Source of the DNA: Phycisphaerales bacterium
GTDB taxonomy: Bacteria; Planctomycetota; Phycisphaerae; Phycisphaerales; UBA1924
Reading direction: 5' to 3'
Length of the DNA: 64,000 nt
Assembly: GCA_029260345.1 (NCBI GenBank)
Contig: JAJDDK010000007.1
Coordinates: forward strand, 62,001 to 126,000
In this document: in pieces, positions 10,201 to 18,862 of the stretch
How positions within the stretch are numbered: position 1 is the first letter of the stretch
Layout of the letters: each line of letters begins with the position of its first letter
Position numbers and translations under genes: made by a program
Notes under the pieces: model-generated
Database searches by the model: none
What the model was told of the DNA's origin: nothing
What the model saw: the letters and a program-made list of their open reading frames with translations, nothing else

Positions 10201-11667
10201 GTGCCCCGCACGGAGACTGAGCCGCAGATGTTCCCGAACGCGGCCGTCGATCTGACGGTTGAGTTCGAGCTCTTCATTGAGAGCGTGGACATGGTCGGCA
10301 ATGCGGACAACAGCCTCGCCCCACGCTCGCGTTTCGAAGTCTCGATTCCGGGCGGGACGGGCAACGGTGGCCGCATCACGAACATCATGTTCGGTGGTCC
10401 CAATGTGAACAACACTGAGGCGTTGCAGAACGAAGTTCCTGCGATTCCGATCATCGCCGCCGACGAAATCTCGTACCTCATCGAGAGTGGCCTGGCCGCT
10501 CCCAATGACACGCAGTACGAGTCGACGGGTGTGTCGCTCATCTCGGGCGGCAACGGCATCTCGGGCACACTTCTCAACAAGTGGTTCCGTGGTCTGTTCA
10601 CGCTTTCCAACGGTGGCACGTGGGAGTTCGCGATCGACGAGGACCGTGACGGTCCGAATCCGCCGGTCGTGATCGCCAGCGGCACCGCGATCGATCTCGG
10701 CATGGTCGGCATCGATGGCAACATCGTGAACACCGACGATGTGGACTTCGTTGCGTTCAATGCGGGCTTCGACCTCGGTTCAGGCGGTGAGCCGCTCCCG
10801 ACGCCGTACCGCGTTCGCACGATTGCTGGCCCGTCCGGCAGCAACTGGGACGCCATTGGTCCGTCCAATGCTGACCCCGATGATGACTACTGCTTCTATT
10901 CCACCAACCTGCTTCAGTTCGAAGATGCGGGCAATCAGGCGATGATCGCCGACGTCGAGACGGCCCTCGCCGGTCTCGTCACTGGGCAGCGCGCTCTCGG
11001 CGCCAACCAGGACGTCATCGCGGTGATCAACCGTGCGTATGACACGAACACCAACACGGTGTCTGGTCCGCCGCTCTTCGAGGACTGCCCGATCAACCTG
11101 ACGACGCCCGTCAATGCGTTCGATTTGTATGACGGAACGTCTGAAGGCCCGTCCAACCCGCTGGTCTTCAGCGGTCGCTGGACGCTCATGGGTCAGGTCG
11201 GCCAAGCCGGCATCAATACGCCGGCCCCGGCTGGTGGTCTGACTCGTCCTTCCGGTCCTGCTGTGACCGGCATGGACATGGTCAGCAACTCCTACAACGA
11301 CCCGACGGCCGAGCCCCCGGGCTACCCGGCGACGATCGCCCCGCGCCCGATCATTCTGGCGCAGTGGGGTTCTGACACCAGCGACGCCAACCTCGGCGTT
11401 GATCCGTTCCCGGGTGTCTTCCCGCGTCAGCTCTGGTTCATCGACAACCTCGGTATCTCCACCTCCGGTGGCGGCCAGCCCTGCGCAAGCATCGCTGGTG
11501 ACCCGAACGTCGTTGACGGCGCCGACCTCGCTCAGTTGCTTTCAGTGTGGAACGCCGCACCGAATCCCCCGATGTCGTTCGGTAATCCTGCCGACTACAA
11601 CGGTGACGGTTTCGTGAACGGTTCCGACCTCGCGACCCTGCTCGCGAACTGGGGCCCGTGCCCGTAA
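7279..11667 (+). CDS. Large exported protein with C-terminal dockerin-type repeats
   Basis: A 1462-aa secreted or cell-surface protein. A short signal peptide ('MNKSMLVGAVGLALTGVAVA') is followed by long beta-rich, Asn/Gly/Pro-rich regions. Two related segments ('YKEDFELYNAGQPIRIQ' near residue 460 and 'LDDFNVYPLAQTIDGQ' near 770) resemble the opening strand of jelly-roll/LamG-like modules. The last 60 residues hold two dockerin-type EF-hand-like repeats ('VVDGADLAQLLSVW' and 'FVNGSDLATLLANWG'). Codon choice is strikingly uniform (CGT/CGC, AAC, TTC, GGC), as in highly expressed genes. It has a good ribosome-binding site and a strong terminator, so it is probably a single-gene unit. A structural or adhesive surface role is inference. 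Confidence 0.85.
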   Translation: MNKSMLVGAVGLALTGVAVASEDGIGLARNMRADMTSFASMRDAILGEAGTPQRAVVLAQLRADIAAGTVDPRTVVFVISEDLIPGVGKNTTNLAGEGSQTEGALGSNALFFDDASTYQLTNYTNPPASMIGLAGQSNPAGEVLAADPWIGAANDAVMTNIGVGAPGGLAPMSQPAGGAPYIAMARRTGQDAVTTAFALGMNQRHALGVPGPDPNTGHLRLGTDWYLYNQVFNGVPGIHTNQWWSPVSFTEGFVFDRMFFGGRELGGVLGAFENANGWLDRFVNLGVLAGNFTIGQFYGHPQSVVFPFPVDKWFSVMSFLGQAPGGGVGYGMFIKTPDTIANNVLDPRIAAGDIIPTDKEMAGWLNTYPGIEDDIGTAEVEGIGLAVTQFGEIAPTSGAFGLANILAAISASGTQFGEGNDPVGQPSFVPQDALWDNYIFKGSEFETPCPLPDFIIPYKEDFELYNAGQPIRIQSDRFFDALSSNSIISVTQNTTPGGGQSLAQQNVNNDNLFRQEWNTALPNFPTRVQASAGDDGIPFNGDANEASAVVTAQVRMAPTLRTGRAMRVLEAAEFGNYVGSVILGGTDPTGAFAQADGRVWVRQPNVGSDGVWGTAPGYNENEDAQNNLVQANWIPEGDWAFPPQGTPDSTGSIYNTQFVNVRAGASGNAAGQAIVAGSFRLIRIEAQPNNNQDPNNLFDEAVLRVFYGGVELFPNGDSSQRFIGGSIAATQAEFWSSNNALGQFDVMHVDDICYDGPLFTRTAGPADMTPFLDDFNVYPLAQTIDGQADSGFLSLASVPDNPATDAARQLTVLDSNSSPITDGVMVCRYMVDTVKLTSGLLTVGEVVALNHDALAEPYDTFLATNTDCPGAAAAATPYVVRSAENAPRIETGDWTLLNAAPVAFDSGTMSADNIDMSYSFTTISRYTAVGVDNVALVTDDPAEGAADRVVRIESTFGVDGSLTDNPMFGAFNAIVPRTETEPQMFPNAAVDLTVEFELFIESVDMVGNADNSLAPRSRFEVSIPGGTGNGGRITNIMFGGPNVNNTEALQNEVPAIPIIAADEISYLIESGLAAPNDTQYESTGVSLISGGNGISGTLLNKWFRGLFTLSNGGTWEFAIDEDRDGPNPPVVIASGTAIDLGMVGIDGNIVNTDDVDFVAFNAGFDLGSGGEPLPTPYRVRTIAGPSGSNWDAIGPSNADPDDDYCFYSTNLLQFEDAGNQAMIADVETALAGLVTGQRALGANQDVIAVINRAYDTNTNTVSGPPLFEDCPINLTTPVNAFDLYDGTSEGPSNPLVFSGRWTLMGQVGQAGINTPAPAGGLTRPSGPAVTGMDMVSNSYNDPTAEPPGYPATIAPRPIILAQWGSDTSDANLGVDPFPGVFPRQLWFIDNLGISTSGGGQPCASIAGDPNVVDGADLAQLLSVWNAAPNPPMSFGNPADYNGDGFVNGSDLATLLANWGPCP

Positions 11668-11689
11668 CTGGCGACTCTACGATTCCAAA

Positions 11690-11712
11690 GGGCACGCTGA
11701 TTTCAGCGTGAC
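11690..11712 (+). other. 3' hairpin without T tract
   Basis: CACGCTGA and TCAGCGTG form an 8-bp perfect stem just after the stop codon of the 1462-aa gene and before its terminator. It may protect the mRNA 3' end. It lacks a T run, so it is probably not a terminator itself. Confidence 0.5.
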
Positions 11713-11723
11713 CCTCTAAGACA

Positions 11724-11759
11724 AAGCCTCGTCGGGAGCAATCCCGGCGAGGCTTTTTT
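11724..11759 (+). terminator. Rho-independent terminator of the 1462-aa protein gene
   Basis: A long stem (AAGCCTCGTCGGGA with TCCCGGCGAGGCTT, one G-T pair) with a GCAA loop ends in TTTTTT. It is a textbook intrinsic terminator about 60 bp after the stop codon. Confidence 0.92.
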
Positions 11760-11783
11760 CGTGCGCGGCATTCATTGTGGCGC

Positions 11784-11812
11784 AAAAAGAAAAACGCCGC
11801 CCGAAGGCGGCG
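11784..11812 (-). terminator. Rho-independent terminator of pgk
   Basis: Read on the minus strand, CGCCGCC and GGCGGCG flank a TTCG tetraloop and are followed by TTTTTCTTTTT. It lies 40 bp beyond the pgk stop codon. Together with the terminator at 11724-11759 it insulates the two convergent genes. Confidence 0.92.
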
Positions 11813-11851
11813 CGGTTGGCTCATTCACATGGCTCGAAACACGTCGTTGAA

Positions 11852-13060
11852 TCAGGCGTCGTCGAGCACTTCAATGCCCGGCATCGGATCACCAGAAAGC
11901 ATTGCGAGGCTCGCGCCCCCGCCGGTTGAAACGTGCGTCACCTTGTCGGCGGCGCCAAACTGCTCTGCTGCGGCGGCGGTGTCGCCGCCACCAACAACCG
12001 TCGTCGCGCCGGCGGCCGTGGCATCGATAAGCGAATTGGCGACTTCCATCGTGCCGATCCGGAACGGTCGCCATTCAAAGACACCCATCGGACCGGCCCA
12101 GACCACCGTCTTTGACTTGGCGATGATCGACGCGAAACGCGATTGCGTCTCCGGTCCGATGTCGAGGCCCAAATAGCCCTCAGGAATTTCATCCTCAAAG
12201 ACTTCAATATCGCCGCTGCTTTCAGCGAATTCCGTCGAACACACATGATCCTCAGGAAGATGCACATCGCTCTTCTCGAGCTTGGCCAGTTCAATCAATC
12301 GCTTTGCTTCGCTGATCTGGTCGCGCTCGACGCGGCTCTTTCCGACACCTTTGCCCAATGCCTCGAGGAAGGTGTATGCCATCGCCCCGCCAATGAGGAC
12401 GTTGTCCGCATGGCGAATAAAGTGCTCGACGGCCTTGATCTTGTCCGACACCTTGGCGCCACCCAAAACCGCCGTGAATGGGCGGGCCGGATCTTTGAGT
12501 GCCGCAGACAGGTGTTTGATTTCCTTGTTGACGAGCAATCCGCACACGTGGGGCTTGCCGGCCATTGCTTTCGGCACGGCCACCATAGAGGCGTCCGACC
12601 GGTGCGACGTGCCAAACGCATCGTTGCAATAAACATCGCCGTACGCCGCGAGCTTGTCCGCAAATGCGCTGTCGCCCGTCTTTTCGCCCTCATGAAAGCG
12701 AACATTCTCAAGCAGCAAAACGTCGCCATCGTTCATTTCGCTCACCGCCTTGGCGGCCGCGCCATCGACGCAGTCAGTCGAAGGAAACGCGACGGGTTTG
12801 CCCAACAGCACGCTCAGGTGTTCGGCCAGAGACTTCAGGCTGTACTCCGCCTCGAAGCCTTTCCCTGACGGGCGCCCCAAGTGAGACATCAGCACCACAC
12901 GCCCGCCGCGATCGGCAATGTTCTTGATCGTCGGGATCGCTTCGCGAATGCGCCGATCATCGCTGATCGCGCCGTCCTTCTTCGGAACGTTGAAATCCAC
13001 ACGCGTCAACACGCGCTGGCCTGAGACCTCCACCTGCTCGATTGTTTTCTTGGTCACCAA
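11852..13060 (-). CDS. pgk: Phosphoglycerate kinase
   Basis: Cytoplasmic glycolytic enzyme that moves phosphate from 1,3-bisphosphoglycerate to ADP. At 402 aa it has the normal length. Family motifs are present in order: 'RVLTRVDFNVP' near the N-terminus, 'LMSHLGRPSG', 'LLLENVRFHEGEK', the hinge/nucleotide region 'AVLGGAKVSDKI', 'WAGPMGVFEW' and the C-terminal phosphate loop 'VVGGGDTAAA' followed by 'STGGGASLAML'. It is a single-gene unit with its own terminator. gapA, its usual neighbour, is not in the window. Confidence 0.98.
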   Translation of the reverse strand: MVTKKTIEQVEVSGQRVLTRVDFNVPKKDGAISDDRRIREAIPTIKNIADRGGRVVLMSHLGRPSGKGFEAEYSLKSLAEHLSVLLGKPVAFPSTDCVDGAAAKAVSEMNDGDVLLLENVRFHEGEKTGDSAFADKLAAYGDVYCNDAFGTSHRSDASMVAVPKAMAGKPHVCGLLVNKEIKHLSAALKDPARPFTAVLGGAKVSDKIKAVEHFIRHADNVLIGGAMAYTFLEALGKGVGKSRVERDQISEAKRLIELAKLEKSDVHLPEDHVCSTEFAESSGDIEVFEDEIPEGYLGLDIGPETQSRFASIIAKSKTVVWAGPMGVFEWRPFRIGTMEVANSLIDATAAGATTVVGGGDTAAAAEQFGAADKVTHVSTGGGASLAMLSGDPMPGIEVLDDA

Positions 13061-13151
13061 TGGCTCCTGATCTCTCCGCCGCGTCCCATTGACCGCGGCA
13101 TTGGGCGGATCATGCTACCGGCTCCCCCGGTCGCTGTGAAAAGACGCCGGT

Positions 13152-14120
13152 ATGTTTCATTTTATGCGTCGATTTCCGGTCATTGTGGGTCCGACCGCAG
13201 GTGGAAAGTCCGCCGTTGCGATGGCGCTCGTTGAAATTCTCGCGGCGCGGCGGCAATTCGGCGAAATCATCTCTGCAGACGCATTTCAGGTCTATCGCGG
13301 CATGGACATCGGGACGGCCAAGCCAACAGCGGAGGAGCAAGGGGCAGTCCCCCACCACCTCATCGATATCTGCAACCCGACGGAATCATTTACCGTGGAT
13401 CAGTGGCTCCTCCTGGCCGAGAGCCACATCAAAGACATCCGGTCGCGGGGCGGCGTCCCGATCGTCGTTGGGGGCACGCATCTCTACGTCAAGGCCTTGC
13501 TGGAGGGCCTGTTCGAAGGACCGGCGCCCGATGCCGAACTCCGCGCCGCACTCCAGCAGGAGCCGCCAGAGTCCCTCAGAGCGGAACTGGAGCGCGTGGA
13601 CCCAATTGCGGCGTCACGCATCCATCCCAACGATGCTCGACGCACCATTCGCGCGATTGAGATCTTCCGGCAGACCGGCACGCCAATATCCGAACTGCAA
13701 ACCCAGTGGGACGCCACTCGCCGCGACGATGCACAACTCATCGTTCTGCACTGGCCGACCGAACTCATCAACGGCCGCATCAACGCCCGTGTGAAGGAGA
13801 TGGTGCAGCGAGGCCTTGTCGACGAGGCTTACGCCCTCTGGAAAAACAATCGTCTGGGGCCACAGGCAAGGGAGGCGATCGGCTATCGTCAGCTCATCGA
13901 GCATTTCGAAGCTCGATCGACCCTCGATGACGCGATCGAACGGATCAAGATCGAGTCCCGGCGATTTGCAAAGAACCAACGCACCTGGTTGCGTCGGCTC
14001 CTCATTCCCCCGCCAAATGCCCCAAAACCGCTGGAAGTATCACCCGACGATTCCGCCCCCGATGAAATAGCGCAAATCATTGCAGAAAACGTTCTTACAA
14101 ACGATTCATCGGACCTGTAG
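13152..14120 (+). CDS. miaA: tRNA dimethylallyltransferase
   Basis: Transfers dimethylallyl from DMAPP to A37 of tRNAs reading UNN codons. The P-loop 'VIVGPTAGGKSAVA' lies at the N-terminus, followed by 'ISADAFQVYRGMDIGTAKPT', 'VPHHLIDI' and 'VVGGTHLYVKALLEGLF', all diagnostic of MiaA. The C-terminal part has the 'RRFAKNQRTWLRR' tRNA-binding signature. ATG 13152 and ATG 13164 are both possible; the second starts right at the conserved 'RRFPVIVGPTAGG'. It is divergent from pgk and followed by topA on the same strand after 157 bp. Confidence 0.97.
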   Translation: MFHFMRRFPVIVGPTAGGKSAVAMALVEILAARRQFGEIISADAFQVYRGMDIGTAKPTAEEQGAVPHHLIDICNPTESFTVDQWLLLAESHIKDIRSRGGVPIVVGGTHLYVKALLEGLFEGPAPDAELRAALQQEPPESLRAELERVDPIAASRIHPNDARRTIRAIEIFRQTGTPISELQTQWDATRRDDAQLIVLHWPTELINGRINARVKEMVQRGLVDEAYALWKNNRLGPQAREAIGYRQLIEHFEARSTLDDAIERIKIESRRFAKNQRTWLRRLLIPPPNAPKPLEVSPDDSAPDEIAQIIAENVLTNDSSDL

Positions 14121-14277
14121 CCACGTCGCGGCTGTCGCGCCGATCATCATTCCCCATAATCGGACCGACGGAAGCCGGCGCGGGGTCGTCGGACCCGCTC
14201 GCTTGACAATCCGCTCTCAATTCCCTTTGCTCCCCGCCACGGCGCCCCCGCCGCCCATCCTTAATTAGTGAACATCC

Positions 14278-16968
14278 ATGGCGAAGAAGCGCACCACCAA
14301 GAAGACCACCACCCGAGGCCGCAAGAAGACCTCCAGACGAGCCTCCAGTGGCGAAGGCGGCTCTGCGGCCGGCAAACAACTGGTGATCGTCGAATCGCCC
14401 GCCAAGGCGAAGACCATCAACCGGTACCTCGGCCCCGGTTTTCTGGTCCGCGCCTCCGTTGGGCATGTGCGGGATCTGCCAAGCAAAAACCCCAAGGGCG
14501 TCAAGAGTCCGGTGCCCGGTGTTGACCTTGAAGACAACTTCTCGCCAACCTACGAAGTGCTTCCCGGTTCGAAGAAGGTCGTCACCGAACTGAAGCGCGC
14601 TGCAAAGCAGGCGGAAGACATCTGGTTCGCGACTGACCTTGACCGCGAAGGAGAGGCCATCGCATGGCATCTCGCCAACGAACTCGGCGTCAATCCGGCC
14701 AGCGCCAAACGTGTTGTGTTCAACGCGATCACCAAATCAGAAATAGAACGCGCTTTCGCAACACCGCACGGCATCGACATCGCAAAAGTCAATGCGCAGC
14801 AGGCCCGGCGCATTCTTGATCGAATCGTCGGCTATCAGGTTTCACCACTCTTGTGGAAGAAAGTCGCACGCGGCCTCAGCGCCGGGCGCGTCCAGTCCGT
14901 CGCCGTGCGCCTCGTCGTTGAACGCGAACGCGAAATCCGCGCCTTCGTCCCGGACGAATACTGGAAAGTCGGCGCGTGCTTCACTCTGGATGAAGGCAAA
15001 GCAAAGAGTCTGGCGGCGTCATGGCAATCCTTCATGCAGGAGAAGGACGACAAGGGCGCTTCACCGACGCTCAAAGCGCAAGCGGCATGGCTCGCCGAGC
15101 GCGGCGCCATCAAAGCCGACCTCGTTGACGTTGGTGGTGAAAAGTTCGACATCGCACAGACCGGGTCCGTTGATTCAAAGCCAAAGGATCTCACCAAGAA
15201 CGTGATGGACGTCGTGGCGCTCGCCGGCCTCACCAACGTCACGTCATCGCTGACCGAAGTCGAAGACGCCAAAGGCCCGGCGAAGTTCCGCCGCGAAGTC
15301 ACAGGAACGGTTGATCCGACCACCCCCTATCGCGTGACGTCGATTGAAACCAAGCGCACGACGTCGCGACCGAGCGCTCCGTTCATCACGTCTACGTTGC
15401 AGCAAGCCGCATCATCACGAATCGGCTTCGCCGCACGGCGCACGATGCGCACGGCGCAGCAGCTCTACGAAGGTGTTGAAGTGCCCGGCGTCGGCGCTGT
15501 TGGCCTCATCACTTACATGCGTACGGACTCGACGCATTTGTCCGGCGATGCGATCGACATGGCGCGTTCGTACATCAAGAGCCGCTTCGGCGACACGTAC
15601 CTCCCGGACAAGCCGAACTTCTTCGGTTCAACGAACAAGCAGGCGCAAGAGGCTCACGAAGCCGTGCGCCCAACCTCGCTGGAATACCCGCCGGACAAGG
15701 TGAAGGGTTCACTCTCGTCCGATCAATACCGCCTGTACAAACTCATCTGGGATCGATTCGTCGCCTGCCAGATGACGCCGGCGCAGTGGGATTCGACCGC
15801 GGTGCTCATCACCGGCGGCGCCGATGAATCCCGCCCGCTGACCTTCCGCGCCACCGGCCGCATCCTCGTCTTTGACGGTTTCTATCGCGTGATGGGTGTG
15901 CCCGCGTCGTCGGACGATCAGACACTCCCGCAATTGAAAGAAAAACAACCGGCCCGCCCGTTCTCAATCTCGCCGGAGCAGAAGTTCACGTCACCGCCCG
16001 CACGCTACACCGAAGCGTCGCTCGTCAAGATGCTCGAATCCGAGGGCATCGGCCGGCCTTCCACGTACGCCTCCATCATTCAGGTGATTCAGGATCGCAA
16101 GTATGCGGAACAGCTTGAACGAAAGTTCTACGCGACCGATCTCGGCGAAGTGGTCACCGACAAACTGATCGAGGGTTTTCCCGAGATCATGGAAGTCGGC
16201 TACACACGTGAACTCGAGAAAGACCTCGACCGCATTGAGGATGAGCACACCGACTGGATTGAACTGCTCAACCGCTTCTACGGCCCGTTCAAGCAAAAAC
16301 TCGAACGCGCGTACGAAGACCTCACGCACGCCAAAGCCGAGACACAACCGGCGCCCAAGGAATACACCTGCGACAAATGCGAAGCGTCACTGGTCTATCG
16401 CTTCGGAAAGAACGGGCGATTCCTGTCCTGTTCGCGTTATCCCGACTGTGACTTTGCCGTGCCGTGCGATCGCGAAGGCAAGCCGCAACCGATTCAGCAT
16501 TCCAACGTCGCATGCCACAAGTGCGGCTCACCGATGATCAAACGCACCGGCCGCTTTGGCCCGTTCTACGGATGCAGCAGCTATCCCGAGTGCGACGGCA
16601 TCCTCAAAGCGGACAAGAAAACCGGCCAGCCACTGGCGCCACAACCACCGGCGCTTGAAACCGATCTTCCATGCGCCAAGTGCGAAGACGCGCATCTCGT
16701 CTTGCGAAATGGCGCGCGCGGCCCGTGGTTGTCATGTTCGCGCTATCCCAAATGCCGCGGTCGCGGCAAATGGTCAGAACTCGCCGACGATGTGAAGGAA
16801 AAGTGGGAAATGGCGCTCGCTGAACACGAGAAGCAGCACCCCATCCCCATCATTCGCACACTCGAAGGCGAAGCGCTAACGGACGCCAAGGGCAAGCCGT
16901 TGCCCGAGCAGGACGCTGACGACGCCAGCGATTCCTACGACTCCGAAGACGCCAAGTCCGCCGCCTGA
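14278..16968 (+). CDS. topA: DNA topoisomerase I (type IA)
   Basis: Relaxes negative supercoils by single-strand passage. The 896-aa protein has a Lys/Arg/Thr-rich N-terminal tail of about 35 residues, then the TOPRIM domain starting 'LVIVESPAKAKTINRYL' with the acidic motif 'TDLDREGEA' (about residues 119-127), the 'ARRILDRIVGYQVSPLLW' region, and the catalytic tyrosine in 'ITYMRTDSTHL' (Tyr413). At least three C-terminal zinc-ribbon units follow, each with paired C-x-x-C ('CDKCEASL', 'CHKCGSPM', 'CAKCEDAHL'). An insert around residues 240-345 is longer than in E. coli TopA. The CLC channel gene starts 10 bp after the stop, so the two are probably co-transcribed. Confidence 0.97.
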   Translation: MAKKRTTKKTTTRGRKKTSRRASSGEGGSAAGKQLVIVESPAKAKTINRYLGPGFLVRASVGHVRDLPSKNPKGVKSPVPGVDLEDNFSPTYEVLPGSKKVVTELKRAAKQAEDIWFATDLDREGEAIAWHLANELGVNPASAKRVVFNAITKSEIERAFATPHGIDIAKVNAQQARRILDRIVGYQVSPLLWKKVARGLSAGRVQSVAVRLVVEREREIRAFVPDEYWKVGACFTLDEGKAKSLAASWQSFMQEKDDKGASPTLKAQAAWLAERGAIKADLVDVGGEKFDIAQTGSVDSKPKDLTKNVMDVVALAGLTNVTSSLTEVEDAKGPAKFRREVTGTVDPTTPYRVTSIETKRTTSRPSAPFITSTLQQAASSRIGFAARRTMRTAQQLYEGVEVPGVGAVGLITYMRTDSTHLSGDAIDMARSYIKSRFGDTYLPDKPNFFGSTNKQAQEAHEAVRPTSLEYPPDKVKGSLSSDQYRLYKLIWDRFVACQMTPAQWDSTAVLITGGADESRPLTFRATGRILVFDGFYRVMGVPASSDDQTLPQLKEKQPARPFSISPEQKFTSPPARYTEASLVKMLESEGIGRPSTYASIIQVIQDRKYAEQLERKFYATDLGEVVTDKLIEGFPEIMEVGYTRELEKDLDRIEDEHTDWIELLNRFYGPFKQKLERAYEDLTHAKAETQPAPKEYTCDKCEASLVYRFGKNGRFLSCSRYPDCDFAVPCDREGKPQPIQHSNVACHKCGSPMIKRTGRFGPFYGCSSYPECDGILKADKKTGQPLAPQPPALETDLPCAKCEDAHLVLRNGARGPWLSCSRYPKCRGRGKWSELADDVKEKWEMALAEHEKQHPIPIIRTLEGEALTDAKGKPLPEQDADDASDSYDSEDAKSAA

Positions 16969-16978
16969 TGTTGAGCGC

Positions 16979-18835
16979 ATGATCACCCGGCTGCAAGCCC
17001 GACTCCTCCGCATGGCACAGCGGCTCGGGTTGCGCCGCGACTGGTATCTCATCATTCTCGCAGCCTTCATCGGAACGGTCACCGCGTTCGGCGCGATTGG
17101 CTTCTCCTGGCTGATTGAGAATGCAGCGCACGGATTCGGCTCACTGACGGAACGCCAGTGGTGGCAATGGTGGATGTTGCCTGCGATGCCAATGGCGGGC
17201 GCGCTGGTCACCGGCCTGCTCGCATTTTTCGTACTTCCGGAATCACGTGGGCACGGCGTGCCGGAAGTGATGAACGCGCTCTTTCGGCACGGCGGAAAGA
17301 TCAAGCCGCGCGTCGGAATCGTCAAAGCCATCACCAGCGCCGCGACGATCGGCTCAGGCGGTTCGGCCGGCGCTGAAGGCCCGATTGTGCAGATCGGCTC
17401 GGCAATCGGCTCCGGCATTGCACAGGCGCTGCGCATTTCGCGTGAACAAACCGGCGTGCTGCTTGGGTGCGGCGCCGCGGCGGGCATTGCTTCGGTCTTT
17501 AACGCGCCCATCGCCGGTGTTTTCTTTGTGCTCGAAATCCTCTTGCGCGATTTCTCCCTGCGCACATTTACACCAATTGTCGTGTCCAGCGTTTTCTCAA
17601 CGGCCGTCACACAAGCCGTGCTCGGACGGAATGAAGCAATCTTCGCGCACGAAGTGCAGCAGTACCTCTTCACACTGCCCGAACTTCCCGCCTACCTCGT
17701 GATGGGCCTCATCTGCGGCTTCATCGCCGTGGGCTTCATTCGCATGCTGTACGCGACGGAAGATTTCTTCGAGCGCATCCGCCTGCATCCCATCATCAAA
17801 CCGGTGGTTGGCGCCTTGCTGCTCGGTGTCCTCGGCATTGCGTTTCTCTCAGTCGTGAATTCGGAGGAATACCACGAGGATCTTCCCGCGTTCTTCGGCA
17901 ACGGCTACCAGACCGTCACCGCCCTGATTGAACCCGCGTCGTATCCCACAGCGCCCGTCACGCCAGAAGTCACCAGCGGCATCGAAATTCCCGCGAACGC
18001 ATTGCCCATCGGACTAATGCTGCTCTTGTCGCTCGTGCTGCTCAAAGGCGTCGCCACCTGCCTGACGCTCGGCTCCGGCGGATCGGGCGGCGTGTTCGCG
18101 CCGTCACTGTTCCTCGGCGCGGCGACCGGCGCTTCGTTTGGCGTCGCGCTTGAATCAATCGGTCTCATTCCCGCGGAGGGCTCACCGGCGGCGTATGCGC
18201 TCGTCGGCATGGCCGCAGTCGTCGCCGGCACCACGCATGCGCCGCTCACCGCCATCCTCATTGTGTTTGAGATCACGCGAGACGTGTATGTATTGCTGCC
18301 AATTATGCTCGCGGCCGTGATGTCCACGTTGACAGCGCAAGTCCTCCTGCGTGATTCGATTTACACACTCAAGCTGCGCCGGCGCGGCTTGCTCCTCGGC
18401 ACCGCCGCGGACATGACCATCCTCCGGCGCATCACGGCCGACCAGGTGCCGATTGTGCCGCACGTCGCGGTCCACCCCGAAGACCCGATCATGAAAGTGC
18501 TCGATCTGTACGAGCGCTACAAAGTTGCCGATTTTGTGGTGACCGATCACGACGGCAAGTACGCGGGCATGCTCACGGCCGATGACTTGCGCACTGCGCT
18601 GCTCGCCAGTGAAGCGATCCCCCTGCTCCTCGTCGAAGAACTTGTCCGGACGGACCTTCCCACCATCGCGCCGGATGAATCGCTTGATCGTGTGCTCGAC
18701 AAGTTCAGCAAGCATGATGTTTCGAGCCTCGCGATGGTGCGCGAAGCCAGCAGCGACGGCGCGACCAAAGTGCTGGGCCTCCTGACCCGTGGCCGCCTCA
18801 TGAGCCGCTACCAGCAAGCGCTTTCCGAGCACTAA
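16979..18835 (+). CDS. CLC-family chloride channel/antiporter with CBS domains
   Basis: Inner-membrane anion channel or H+/Cl- (or F-) antiporter. The 618-aa protein has about ten membrane helices and the CLC pore motifs: 'ESRGHGVPE' (GSGIP-like), 'GSAGAEGP' (the G-x-E-G-P motif with the gating glutamate retained, though the usual Arg/Lys is Ala) and 'GSGGSGGVFAPSL' (GGxFxP-like). Two CBS domains occupy the C-terminus (from about residue 485, 'PIMKVLDLYERYKVADFVV' to 'LGLLTRGRLMSRY') and probably bind adenine nucleotides. It starts 10 bp after topA. Whether it is a channel or antiporter cannot be decided from sequence alone. Confidence 0.93.
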   Translation: MITRLQARLLRMAQRLGLRRDWYLIILAAFIGTVTAFGAIGFSWLIENAAHGFGSLTERQWWQWWMLPAMPMAGALVTGLLAFFVLPESRGHGVPEVMNALFRHGGKIKPRVGIVKAITSAATIGSGGSAGAEGPIVQIGSAIGSGIAQALRISREQTGVLLGCGAAAGIASVFNAPIAGVFFVLEILLRDFSLRTFTPIVVSSVFSTAVTQAVLGRNEAIFAHEVQQYLFTLPELPAYLVMGLICGFIAVGFIRMLYATEDFFERIRLHPIIKPVVGALLLGVLGIAFLSVVNSEEYHEDLPAFFGNGYQTVTALIEPASYPTAPVTPEVTSGIEIPANALPIGLMLLLSLVLLKGVATCLTLGSGGSGGVFAPSLFLGAATGASFGVALESIGLIPAEGSPAAYALVGMAAVVAGTTHAPLTAILIVFEITRDVYVLLPIMLAAVMSTLTAQVLLRDSIYTLKLRRRGLLLGTAADMTILRRITADQVPIVPHVAVHPEDPIMKVLDLYERYKVADFVVTDHDGKYAGMLTADDLRTALLASEAIPLLLVEELVRTDLPTIAPDESLDRVLDKFSKHDVSSLAMVREASSDGATKVLGLLTRGRLMSRYQQALSEH

Positions 18836-18862
18836 CCAGCCGAATGTTCCGCTCGGTCTACC

